Shown piece after piece: positions 1 through 7,289 of a stretch of DNA of 64,000 nucleotides. The notes under the pieces were generated by a model. The model saw only the letters and a program-made list of their open reading frames with translations. It had not been told where the DNA came from and searched no databases. The DNA is taken from assembly GCF_001294335.1 (NCBI RefSeq), contig NZ_LGKG01000154.1, forward strand, positions 4,657 to 68,656, given 5' to 3'. The translations under genes and the position numbers were made by a program. Origin of the DNA: Streptomyces chattanoogensis (GTDB lineage Bacteria > Actinomycetota > Actinomycetes > Streptomycetales > Streptomycetaceae). Every line of letters begins with the position of its first letter. Within the stretch, counting starts at the first letter, position 1.

Positions 1-554
1 TCGAGGCGGCCGTCGCGCGCGTCGCCGAGGAGCTCGGTGCGCCGACCGTGCTGGTCAACAACGCGGGCGTGCTCCGTGACAACCTGCTCTTCAAGATGAG
101 CGCCGCCGACTGGGACACGGTCATGAGCGTGCATCTGCGGGGCGCGTTCCTGATGTCGCGGGCCTGTCAGAAGCACATGGTCGACGCCAAGTTCGGCCGG
201 ATCGTCAACCTCTCCTCCAGTTCGGCGCTCGGCAACCGCGGTCAGGTCAACTACTCCGCCGCCAAGGCCGGTCTGCAGGGCTTCACCAAGACCCTCGCCA
301 TCGAGCTCGGCAAGTTCGGCGTCACCGCCAACGCCGTCGCCCCCGGCTTCATCGTCACCGACATGACGGCGGCCACCGCCGAGCGCGTCGGCATGGGCTT
401 CGAGGACTTCCAGGCCGCGGCCGCCACCCAGATCCCGGTCCAGCGGGTCGGCAGGCCCGAGGACATCGCCAACGCCATCGCCTTCTTCACGGGCGAGGCG
501 GCCGGATTCGTCTCCGGCCAGGTCATGTACGTCGCCGGCGGCCCGCTCAACTGA
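1..554 (+). CDS. SDR family oxidoreductase (3-oxoacyl-ACP reductase-like), 5' end outside window
   Basis: The frame is open from the first bases, so the N-terminal half with the Gly-rich nucleotide-binding motif lies upstream. The visible part carries the classical short-chain dehydrogenase signatures: LVNNAG after strand 4, the catalytic serine in NLSSSSALG, the YSAAK catalytic pair (Tyr and Lys), and APGFIVTDM after it. It ends with the usual VSGQVMYVAGGPLN tail. The best match is a FabG-like NAD(P)H-dependent ketoreductase. The next gene, another SDR, starts 17 bp downstream with its own Shine-Dalgarno sequence, so the two are probably co-transcribed. The substrate cannot be told from sequence. 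Confidence 0.9.
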   Translation, partial: EAAVARVAEELGAPTVLVNNAGVLRDNLLFKMSAADWDTVMSVHLRGAFLMSRACQKHMVDAKFGRIVNLSSSSALGNRGQVNYSAAKAGLQGFTKTLAIELGKFGVTANAVAPGFIVTDMTAATAERVGMGFEDFQAAAATQIPVQRVGRPEDIANAIAFFTGEAAGFVSGQVMYVAGGPLN

Positions 555-571
555 CCCCAGGAGTCCAGGAC

Positions 572-1342
572 ATGACCGAGCAGAACAACGGGCTCCCCGA
601 GCTCTCCGGCAAGGTGGCGCTGGTCACCGGTGCCAGCCGCGGCATCGGCTACGGCATCGCGCAGGCCCTGGTGGCCCGTGGCGACCGGGTCGTCATCACC
701 GGCCGCAACGAGGACGCGCTCAAGGAGGCCGCCGAGGCGCTGGGCGCGGACCGGGTGATCGGCGTCGCCGGCAAGGCGCACGACGAGGCCCACCAGGCCG
801 TCGCCGTCGAGCGGGCGATGGAGGCCTTCGGGCGCATCGACTACCTCGTCAACAACGCCGGCACGAACCCGGTGTTCGGCCCCATCGCCGACCTCGACCT
901 CGGTGTCGCGCGCAAAGTGTTCGAGACCAACGTGATCTCGGCGCTGGGCTTTGCGCAGCGCACCTGGCACGCCTGGCAGAAGGACAACGGCGGCGCGATC
1001 GTCAACATCGCGTCCGTCGCCGGCCTCAACGCCTCGCCCTTCGTCGGCGCGTACGGCGTGAGCAAGGCCGCCATGATCAACCTGACGCAGCAGCTCGCCC
1101 ACGAGTTCGCGCCGGTGGCCCGGGTCAACTCCATCGCGCCCGCGGTGATCAAGACCAAGTTCGCGGCCGCGCTGTACGAGAACCGCGAGGAGGAAGCGAC
1201 GGCCGCCTACCCGATGGCGCGGCTCGGTGTCCCGGAGGACATCGGCGGGGCCGCGGCCTTCCTGCTGTCCGACGCCTCCGGGTGGATCACCGGGCAGACG
1301 CTGGTCGTGGACGGCGGGCTGTTCCTCAACGCCGGGGTCTGA
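572..1342 (+). CDS. SDR family oxidoreductase
   Basis: A complete 256-residue classical short-chain dehydrogenase. TGASRGIGYG is the cofactor-binding TGxxxGxG motif near residue 20, NNAG is near residue 92, the catalytic Ser is in NIASVAG, and YGVSK gives the catalytic Tyr and Lys. The C-terminus has the VVDGG motif. ATG 572 follows an AGGAG about 8 bp upstream. It sits 17 bp after another SDR, suggesting two reductases acting in one pathway, possibly fatty-acid-like beta-keto reduction. A strong hairpin follows the gene. The exact substrate is unknown. Confidence 0.92.
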   Translation: MTEQNNGLPELSGKVALVTGASRGIGYGIAQALVARGDRVVITGRNEDALKEAAEALGADRVIGVAGKAHDEAHQAVAVERAMEAFGRIDYLVNNAGTNPVFGPIADLDLGVARKVFETNVISALGFAQRTWHAWQKDNGGAIVNIASVAGLNASPFVGAYGVSKAAMINLTQQLAHEFAPVARVNSIAPAVIKTKFAAALYENREEEATAAYPMARLGVPEDIGGAAAFLLSDASGWITGQTLVVDGGLFLNAGV

Positions 1343-1353
1343 TGCCTGTGGTG

Positions 1354-1383
1354 CCCGCCCACCCCTCGACAGGGGTGGGCGGG
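1354..1383. terminator. Bidirectional hairpin terminator
   Basis: A perfect 13-bp inverted repeat (arms 1354-1366 and 1371-1383) with a CGAC loop lies between the convergent SDR (ending 1342) and alpha/beta-hydrolase (ending 1409) genes. It has no U-tract, as is common in streptomycetes. Confidence 0.75.
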
Positions 1384-1408
1384 GGACCCGTTCTCCGGCA
1401 GGGCCGCG

Positions 1409-2233
1409 TCAGCCGGCGGACACCGCGCGAAGGAAGTCCCCAAGGATCGCGTTGAAGGCCTCCGGCCGTTCCATGTTGGGGTAGTGCGCGGTGCCCTCGA
1501 TGCGCGTCGCGCGGCCGTTCGCGACGGTGCGTACGAGGCGCTCGGCCATGCGGAGGTGGTCGTCCGCGTCGAGGGCGCCGTTGATCGCGAGGAGCGGGAC
1601 CGTGATCTTCGCGGCGCGCTCCCAGGTGTCGGTCACGGGCACCCGCCAGTCCCGTCCGTCGCCGGTGTGCTTGGCGACCGTGCGCTCGGTCATGTCGCGC
1701 AGGAGCCGTACGACGCGGGGATCGAGGTCGTCGAGGACGCGGTGCGGCCCGGGGGCCAGGAGCATGAACGCGTCGACGTAGGCCTTGGCGTCACCGGCGG
1801 CCAGGGCGCGGGCCTGCTCGGCCTGGATCTCCGTGATCCAGGGGTCCCGCCAGTCGGGCTCGCTGGTCCCGACACCACTGACCACCAACGCCCGTACCAG
1901 CTCGGGGTGTTCGAGCGCGGTGTCGACCGCGAGGGCCCCGCCCATCGACACGCCGACGAGGACGGCGGGCCCGGTGCCGAGATGGCGCAGCAGCCCGCCC
2001 AGGTCGTCGGCGTTACGGAACGGCCTGCTCGCATTGGCGGACCCGCCGTGACCGCGGGCGTCGGGTGCGATCACGCGGTAGTGCGACGCGAGGGCCGCCA
2101 CCTGGCCGTCCCACATGCGGTGGTCGAGGAAACCGCCGTGCAGCAGGACCAGTGGCTGTCCGGTGCCGACGTCGCGGTACGCGAGCCGGCCGGCCGGGAG
2201 CTCCAACGCGTACATGTCAGAGGCATCAGTCAT
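1409..2233 (-). CDS. alpha/beta-fold hydrolase
   Basis: A 274-residue alpha/beta hydrolase. It shows the oxyanion-hole HGGFLDH motif, the nucleophile elbow GVSMGG (Ser), an acidic residue in the GALDADDH segment and the C-terminal His in GTAHYPNMERP. The frame is open further upstream, but homology begins only at MTDASDMYALELPAGRLAYRDVG, so I place the start at ATG 2233. It is divergent from a MarR regulator, with near-identical direct repeats in the 57-bp gap, so it is probably the regulator's target. Substrate unknown; a small ester or an acyl/aromatic compound is typical for this subgroup. Confidence 0.88.
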   Translation of the reverse strand: MTDASDMYALELPAGRLAYRDVGTGQPLVLLHGGFLDHRMWDGQVAALASHYRVIAPDARGHGGSANASRPFRNADDLGGLLRHLGTGPAVLVGVSMGGALAVDTALEHPELVRALVVSGVGTSEPDWRDPWITEIQAEQARALAAGDAKAYVDAFMLLAPGPHRVLDDLDPRVVRLLRDMTERTVAKHTGDGRDWRVPVTDTWERAAKITVPLLAINGALDADDHLRMAERLVRTVANGRATRIEGTAHYPNMERPEAFNAILGDFLRAVSAG

Positions 2234-2235
2234 GA

Positions 2236-2281
2236 CAACCAAGGTGCCATCTTCGTGCAAGCTTGGCAACCAAGGTGTCAT
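2236..2281. promoter_or_regulatory. Candidate MarR operator: two direct repeats
   Basis: CAACCAAGGTGCCAT (2236-2250) and CAACCAAGGTGTCAT (2267-2281) are two copies spaced 31 bp, about three helical turns. The second overlaps a perfect dyad CTTGG-CAA-CCAAG (2262-2274). They occupy almost the whole gap between the divergent hydrolase and MarR starts, one beside each start codon. Confidence 0.5.
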
Positions 2282-2290
2282 CATGGTGCG

Positions 2291-2758
2291 GTGACCGACA
2301 AGCCACTCGAACCCGATGACCTCGCCCTCCGGCTCACGGAGGTGTTCGCCCTGGTGGGCCCGCTGTACCGACGGGTGCAGCGCAAGGTGGAGCAGGCCGC
2401 GCCGATCGAGGGACTCTCCGTCGGTGTGCGCGCGGTGCTCGACCTGCTCCGCGAACACGGGCCCATGACCGTCCCGCAGATGGGCCGCGAGCAGGCGCTG
2501 AGCCGGCAGTTCGTGCAGCGGATGGTCAACGACGCGGCAGCACAGCAGCTCGTCGAGATCATCCCCAACCCCGCGCACCGGCGCTCCTCGCTGATCCGGC
2601 TGACCGATGCGGGGAGAGCGGCCATCACCGCGGTGACCACCCGCGAACACGCCCTGCTGCGGCAGGTCGGCGGCGACCTGACCGATGCCGACGTCAGGGC
2701 CTGTGTACGGGTCCTCACGGAGATGCTCGAGCTCTTCGACCACGTGGATGTGAACTGA
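2291..2758 (+). CDS. MarR family transcriptional regulator
   Basis: A 155-residue winged-helix regulator. Homology runs from the GTG at 2291 (VTDKPLEPDDLALRLTEVF); the frame upstream is merely open. The winged helix is recognisable as MTVPQMGREQALSRQFVQRMVNDAAAQQLVEIIPNPAHRRSSLIRLTD in the middle, including the wing (HRRSSLIRLT). The C-terminal helices would form the MarR dimer interface. It is divergent from the alpha/beta-hydrolase with repeats between them, so it probably represses that gene and itself until a small aromatic or lipophilic ligand binds. Confidence 0.88.
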   Translation: MTDKPLEPDDLALRLTEVFALVGPLYRRVQRKVEQAAPIEGLSVGVRAVLDLLREHGPMTVPQMGREQALSRQFVQRMVNDAAAQQLVEIIPNPAHRRSSLIRLTDAGRAAITAVTTREHALLRQVGGDLTDADVRACVRVLTEMLELFDHVDVN

Positions 2759-2815
2759 CGCGCCATGATGTCCGGGCGCCCGGCGGTGCCGGTGAGCGGG
2801 TGCCCGCGGACCGCG

Positions 2816-2838
2816 TTGTCAGTGGTCGCCGGTAAGTT
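2816..2838 (+). promoter_or_regulatory. DNA-damage (PafBC/RecA-independent) promoter of ung
   Basis: TTGTCAGTG (2816-2824), 8 nt, then TAAGTT (2833-2838). This matches the actinobacterial RecA-independent damage promoter tTGTCRgtg-N8-TAnnnT exactly. Predicted transcription starts about 32 nt before the ung GTG. The same motif recurs at 44243. Confidence 0.8.
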
Positions 2839-2876
2839 CTGATGATGAGAACGGAACGTACACCGGAGGTTGTGAC

Positions 2877-3563
2877 GTGGTGACGGAGATGCTGCCCGAG
2901 TCCTGGCGCGGGGTCCTCGGCGAGGAGTTGGCAAAGCCCTATTTCAAGGAGCTGACCGACTTCGTCGAGGAGGAGCGGGCCAAGGGGCCGGTGTACCCGC
3001 CTCGTGAAGAGGTCTTCGCGGCGCTGGAGGCCACGCCGTACGACCAGGTGAAGGTGCTCGTCCTCGGGCAGGACCCGTACCACGGCGCCGGCCAGGGCCA
3101 CGGCCTGTGCTTCTCGGTGCAGCCCGGCGTCAAGACGCCGCCGTCGCTGCGCAACATCTACAAGGAGATGAAGGAGGAGCTGGGCCACGCCGTTCCGGAC
3201 AACGGCTATCTGATGCCGTGGGCCAAGCAGGGCGTGCTGCTGCTGAACGCCGTTCTCACGGTCCGCGAGGGCGAGGCCAATTCCCACAAGGGCAAGGGCT
3301 GGGAGAAGGTCACCGACGCGGTGATCCGCGCCGTGGCCGCCCGGCCCGACCCGGCCGTCTTCGTGCTGTGGGGGAACTATGCCAAGAAGAAGCTGCCGCT
3401 GATCGACCAGGACCGGCATGCCGTGGTCCAGGGCGCGCACCCCTCCCCGCTGTCGGCCAAGAAGTTCTTCGGCTCCCGCCCCTTCACCCAGATCAACGAG
3501 GCGATCGCCGCCCAGGGCCACGCCCCCATCGACTGGCGGATCCCCGACCTGAAGCAGGGCTGA
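2877..3563 (+). CDS. ung: Uracil-DNA glycosylase (family 1)
   Basis: A 228-residue UDG that excises uracil from DNA in base-excision repair. The catalytic water-activating motif GQDPYHG (Asp) and the leucine-loop motif HPSPLSAKKFFGS (His) are intact, and the length is standard for family 1. GTG 2877 follows CGGAGG with about 6 nt spacing. It is preceded by a damage-inducible promoter motif, fitting a repair gene controlled by the PafBC-type response rather than LexA alone. It appears monocistronic, with a GC hairpin following the stop codon. Confidence 0.96.
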   Translation: MVTEMLPESWRGVLGEELAKPYFKELTDFVEEERAKGPVYPPREEVFAALEATPYDQVKVLVLGQDPYHGAGQGHGLCFSVQPGVKTPPSLRNIYKEMKEELGHAVPDNGYLMPWAKQGVLLLNAVLTVREGEANSHKGKGWEKVTDAVIRAVAARPDPAVFVLWGNYAKKKLPLIDQDRHAVVQGAHPSPLSAKKFFGSRPFTQINEAIAAQGHAPIDWRIPDLKQG

Positions 3564-3600
3564 GCCGCACGGTCCGTGCGCCGCCCACACCGCGCGGAGG

Positions 3601-3629
3601 CTTCCCCCGGCGGTTAGCGTCGGGGGAAG
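3601..3629. terminator. Hairpin after ung
   Basis: Perfect 9-bp arms CTTCCCCCG (3601-3609) and CGGGGGAAG (3621-3629) with an 11-nt loop, 38 bp after the ung stop. Probably a terminator; it could alternatively be an operator for the next gene. Confidence 0.5.
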
Positions 3630-3687
3630 GGCCAACGGTCCGGGGCGGACCTGCCCTGGGGCGGCGAGCGAGCGCGGGGTGAGTGCG

Positions 3688-4218
3688 GTGACGGAGGAGT
3701 GGCGGGCGCAGGCGCACCCGGACGGCGTGCTCACCAGGATCGGCCAGGCGATCATGCTGCATCGCGCCGGCGACCGCGAAGAGGCACGCAACCGCCTCGC
3801 CGGGCTGTGGCAGGAGATCGGGCCCGAGGGGGACGCCTTCCACCGGTGTGCGCTCGCCCACTACATGGCCGACACCCAGGACGACCCGCGGGACGAGCTC
3901 GCGTGGGACCTGCGCGCCCTGGAGGCGGCCGAAGGTTCCGGCGAGCGCGGCGGCGGGCGCTGCGCCGAGCGCCGTGTCACCGAACCGGCCGAGGGCGCCA
4001 ACGCCGAGGCCCTGCGCGCCTTCTTCCCCTCCCTCCATCTCAATCTCGCCGCCGACTACGTCGCCCTCGACCGCCCGGCCGACGCCCGAGCCCAGCTGCT
4101 GCGGGCCCGCGCCTCGGCCGACGGGCTGGCCGACGGGGAATACCGCCAGGGCCTGCGGGAGGCCATCGACCGGCTGGCGGTGCGGCTGAACGGGAACGGG
4201 GAGCGGCCCCGCGGCTGA
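3688..4218 (+). CDS. TPR-like hypothetical protein
   Basis: A 176-residue, Ala/Arg-rich helical protein with no signal or membrane segment. Segments such as AIMLHRAGDREEARNRLAGLWQEIG and LHLNLAADYVALDRPADARAQLLRARA have the helix-turn-helix periodicity of tetratricopeptide repeats. I recall similar TPR-like proteins in other streptomycetes beginning MTEEWRAQAH, so I start at GTG 3688; an in-frame GTG at 3679 is the alternative. Function unknown. A long hairpin overlaps its stop codon. Confidence 0.75.
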   Translation: MTEEWRAQAHPDGVLTRIGQAIMLHRAGDREEARNRLAGLWQEIGPEGDAFHRCALAHYMADTQDDPRDELAWDLRALEAAEGSGERGGGRCAERRVTEPAEGANAEALRAFFPSLHLNLAADYVALDRPADARAQLLRARASADGLADGEYRQGLREAIDRLAVRLNGNGERPRG

Positions 4219-4240
4219 CCTGCGGCGGGGCCGCTCCCCG
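4197..4240. terminator. Strong hairpin overlapping a stop codon
   Basis: A perfect 16-bp inverted repeat (4197-4212 and 4225-4240) with a 12-nt loop that contains the TGA of the TPR-like gene. It is the strongest simple terminator structure seen in the window and separates that gene from the oxidoreductase at 4307. Confidence 0.75.
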
Positions 4241-4306
4241 TAAGCTTCCGGGGCGCGGGCCACCCCGGACCGCGGCACCGCGACGCCCCAAGGACAAGGA
4301 GTACGA

Positions 4307-5215
4307 GTGAAGGTCGGCTGCATCGGACTCGGAGACATCGCCCAGAAGGCGTATCTCCCCGTACTGGGCGCGCAGCCCGGCATCGAGCTGCATCTGCAGA
4401 CCCGCACCCCGGCCACCCTCCAACGGGTCGGTGACACCTACCGGCTGACCGGACGGCAGCTGCACACGGATGTGGAGTCGCTGCTCGCCGCCGGCCTGGA
4501 CGCCGCCTTCGTGCATGCGCCGACCGCCGTACACCCCGAGCTCGTCACCCGGCTCGTCGAGGCGGGCGTACCGACCTATGTCGACAAGCCGATCGCGTAT
4601 GAACTCGCCGAGTCGGAGCGCATCGTGCGGCTCGCCGAGGACCGGGGAGTCGGGCTGGCCGTCGGCTTCAACCGCCGCTACGCGCCCGCCTACGCCCAGT
4701 GCCGGGAGCACGCCCGGGATCTGATCCTGATGCAGAAGAACCGCATCGGTCTGCCCGAGGACCCGCGCACACTGGTCCTCGACGACTTCATCCATGTCGT
4801 CGACACCCTGAGGTTCCTGGTCCCCGGGGAGATCGACCACATCGACGTCCGGGCGCGGATCCGCGAAGGGCTGATGGAGCATGTCGTGCTCCAGCTCTCC
4901 GGCGACGGCTTCACGGCCCTGGGCACCATGAACCGGCTCAGCGGCTCCGCCGAGGAGATCCTGGAGGTCTCCGGGCAGGACACCAAGCGCCAGGTGGTGA
5001 ACCTCGCCGAGGTCATCGACCACAAGGGCCAGCCGAGCGTGCGGCGGCGCGGCGACTGGGTGCCGGTCGCCCGGCAGCGTGGCATCGAGCAGATCGTGCT
5101 GGCGTTCCTGGACGACGTGCGGGCCGGGCGGCAGCCCTCGGCGCAGGACGCGCTGCGCACCCATGAGCTGTGTGAACGGGTGATCACCGAGGCGCTGGCC
5201 CAGGCCGCCGCCTGA
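4307..5215 (+). CDS. Gfo/Idh/MocA family oxidoreductase
   Basis: A 302-residue NAD(P)-dependent dehydrogenase. The N-terminal Rossmann motif GLGDIAQKAYLP is at residues 6-17. The family motif EKP appears here as YVDKPIAYE, which retains the lysine, and GFNRRYAPAY follows. GTG 4307 is preceded by AAGGAG. The family typically oxidises or reduces sugars, inositols or related ring compounds. Its 3' end overlaps the convergent apolipoprotein N-acyltransferase by 32 bp. The substrate is not predictable. Confidence 0.9.
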   Translation: MKVGCIGLGDIAQKAYLPVLGAQPGIELHLQTRTPATLQRVGDTYRLTGRQLHTDVESLLAAGLDAAFVHAPTAVHPELVTRLVEAGVPTYVDKPIAYELAESERIVRLAEDRGVGLAVGFNRRYAPAYAQCREHARDLILMQKNRIGLPEDPRTLVLDDFIHVVDTLRFLVPGEIDHIDVRARIREGLMEHVVLQLSGDGFTALGTMNRLSGSAEEILEVSGQDTKRQVVNLAEVIDHKGQPSVRRRGDWVPVARQRGIEQIVLAFLDDVRAGRQPSAQDALRTHELCERVITEALAQAAA

Positions 5216-6716
5216 GCGCCCGGACGCCCGCGTACCCGCCGGCGATCACCAGCGCGCCCATCGCCCCGTACACCGCCCAGTCACCGAACCGGGTGTACGG
5301 GCTGGTGCCCTTCGCCAGTGGCAGATCGTAGACGGCGGCCGCGCTGCGGCCGGTGCCCAACCGCTCGCCGACCGGCCCGCCCCGGGGGCCGTACACCGCG
5401 CTGATGCCGGTGAGCGTGGCGTGCACCATGGGGCGCCAGTTCTCCGCGGCGCGCAGTGCGGCCAGCGAGGCGTGCTGGGCCGGTGCCCAGCTCTCCTGGA
5501 ACGTCGAGGTGGAGGACTGGGCGACGAGCACCTGGGCGCCGTCGCGCGCCAGGTGGCGGCTCATGTCGGGGAAGGCGGTCTCGAAGCAGACGAGCGGTCC
5601 GGCGCGGAGTCCGTCCGCGTCGGGCACCCGCATCACCACCTGGTGGGTGCCGCGGATCCGGTCGGTGGTCGCGGCCCTGCCCACCTGGGTGGCCCAGCCG
5701 AGGACGGCCCTGGCCGGTATGTATTCGCCGAAGGGCACCAGCCGCATCTTGGAGTAGCGCTCGCCGACCGGTCCGTGCGGCCCGATCAGCAGCGCGCTCT
5801 TCTCGATGCCCGGCCGGCCGTCGCGCCGCGCGTCGGTGTTGACCAGCAGGTCCGTGCCGGTCTGCCGGGAGAGCCGGGTGAGCCGGGCGGCGAGCGCGGG
5901 GTGGTCGGCCGGGTCCTGGTAGAGGCTGCTCTCGCCCCAGACGACGAGGCGTACGCCGCGGCCCGCCAGCGACCGGGTCAGCGCCTCGCCGCGGGCCAGC
6001 CGCTCCGTGGGGGTGCCGGTGAGGCCCGGCTGGACGACGGCGATGCGCACGGTCCCCGCGGGGCGCGGGACCGGGGCCCAGAACCAGGCCGCGGTGCCGG
6101 CCAGGGCGCACACCACCAGCCCGGTGACGGCCGGCCGCCATGCCGCCGGACGGGCGATCAGCTCGGCCAGCGCGGTGTTCACCGCCACGATCAGCAGGCT
6201 CAGCAGCCACACCCCGCCGATCGACGCCAGCCGTAGCGCGGGCGGCAGCTGCCACTGGCTGGCGCCGAGCAGGCCCCAGGGCCCGCCCAAGTACTGCCAG
6301 GAGCGGACCAGTTCCACCATCAGCCAGCCCGACGGCACCAGCACCAGCGCGGCGGCGGCCCGGCCCGCCCCGGGCGTGCCCCCCAGCAGCGCGCGCACCA
6401 GGATCCCCCAGGGGGCCCACAGCGCACCGAGCAGCAACGCCAGCACCAGAATGAAGACGTGCAGGCTCGGCAGCAGCCACTGATGGACGGCCAGCATGAA
6501 TCCGGCGCCGCCCAGCCAGCCGTCCACCGCCGCCCGCCGTACGGTCGGCGCCGTACGCACCAGCAGCAGCCAGGGGACGAGCACGGCATACGCCAGCCAC
6601 CACCAGGACGGCGCGGGGAAGACGAGCACCGGCAGCGCCCCGGCCAGCGCCGCCGCCAGGCCCCGCCACCAGGGGGAGCCGAGCCAACGTGCCCGGTCAC
6701 CGAGCGGTCCGCGCAT
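5184..6716 (-). CDS. lnt: Apolipoprotein N-acyltransferase
   Basis: A 510-residue membrane enzyme that adds the third acyl chain to the N-terminal Cys of lipoproteins. The N-terminal ~200 residues hold six or so membrane helices, including the GGPWGLLGASQWQ region. The C-terminal nitrilase-like domain carries the catalytic Glu in VWGESSLYQD, Lys in YSKMRLVPFGEYIPAR and Cys in GPLVCFETAFPDM. I start at ATG 6716 because GGAGGGAG lies just upstream; the frame extends 20 codons further without support. It follows the NTF2-like gene by 29 bp, probably in one transcript. Confidence 0.92.
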   Translation of the reverse strand: MRGPLGDRARWLGSPWWRGLAAALAGALPVLVFPAPSWWWLAYAVLVPWLLLVRTAPTVRRAAVDGWLGGAGFMLAVHQWLLPSLHVFILVLALLLGALWAPWGILVRALLGGTPGAGRAAAALVLVPSGWLMVELVRSWQYLGGPWGLLGASQWQLPPALRLASIGGVWLLSLLIVAVNTALAELIARPAAWRPAVTGLVVCALAGTAAWFWAPVPRPAGTVRIAVVQPGLTGTPTERLARGEALTRSLAGRGVRLVVWGESSLYQDPADHPALAARLTRLSRQTGTDLLVNTDARRDGRPGIEKSALLIGPHGPVGERYSKMRLVPFGEYIPARAVLGWATQVGRAATTDRIRGTHQVVMRVPDADGLRAGPLVCFETAFPDMSRHLARDGAQVLVAQSSTSTFQESWAPAQHASLAALRAAENWRPMVHATLTGISAVYGPRGGPVGERLGTGRSAAAVYDLPLAKGTSPYTRFGDWAVYGAMGALVIAGGYAGVRALRRRPGPAPR

Positions 6717-6745
6717 ACCGTCTCCCTCCGCAGCACCTGAATGGA

Positions 6746-7228
6746 TCATTCCCCGGCCGGCACCACCTCGCGCCATTTCTCGTGCACGACGACCTCGCTC
6801 AGCCGCCAGCCGTCGGGGGTGCGGCGGGCGGTGAAGGCGTAGCGGCCGGCACAGGTGTAGTTGGGTGCGGCGGGGTCGTCACCGGGTTCCGCCGGCATAC
6901 CGTCGAGCCGCATCGGGTTGAGGTAGTCGGCCTGGACGGTGGCCGTATCGCCCGGGGCGCCGTCCCGCCGGGCCAGGGTGATCCGGCGGTTGACGATCAG
7001 ATGCTGCCGTATCGAGAAGTGGCCCAGCACCTCGGTGAGCCACGCCGCGATCTCCGCGGTGGTGCCCTCGATGCCGCCCGCGGACCGGTAGTCCGCCCGG
7101 CCGTCGTCGGTGAAAAGGGCCCGGTACGCGGGCCAGTCCCCGTCGTCCAGGGCGATGGCGTAGCCGGTGACCAGATCGTCGATGGCGAGGCGGTCCATGA
7201 CAGTCGAGTGTTCCGCGCGCTGCGTCAT
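6746..7228 (-). CDS. NTF2/SnoaL-like nuclear transport factor 2 family protein
   Basis: A 160-residue cone-fold protein of the SnoaL-like type. Typical parts are the N-terminal helix segment DDLVTGYAIALDDGDWPAYRALFTDDGRADYRSAGG, HFSIRQHLIVNRRI, and the late YAFTARRTPDGWRLSEVVVHEKW strand pair. Members are small ligand-binding proteins or isomerase/dehydratase-like enzymes. I choose ATG 7228, with a short GAGG just upstream, over ATG 7246. It lies 29 bp before lnt on the same strand. The ligand is unknown. Confidence 0.85.
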   Translation of the reverse strand: MTQRAEHSTVMDRLAIDDLVTGYAIALDDGDWPAYRALFTDDGRADYRSAGGIEGTTAEIAAWLTEVLGHFSIRQHLIVNRRITLARRDGAPGDTATVQADYLNPMRLDGMPAEPGDDPAAPNYTCAGRYAFTARRTPDGWRLSEVVVHEKWREVVPAGE

Positions 7229-7251
7229 TGCCTCAGTTTTCGGCATACGGA

Positions 7252-7276
7252 GGCCCCCGCCAAGAGAGCGGGGGCC
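7252..7276 (-). terminator. Terminator of the ABC exporter gene
   Basis: GGCCCCCGC (7252-7260) and GCGGGGGCC (7268-7276) form a perfect 9-bp stem with a CAAGAGA loop, 13 bp past the exporter stop codon. Confidence 0.75.
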
Positions 7277-7289
7277 AAGCGGCGGGGCG

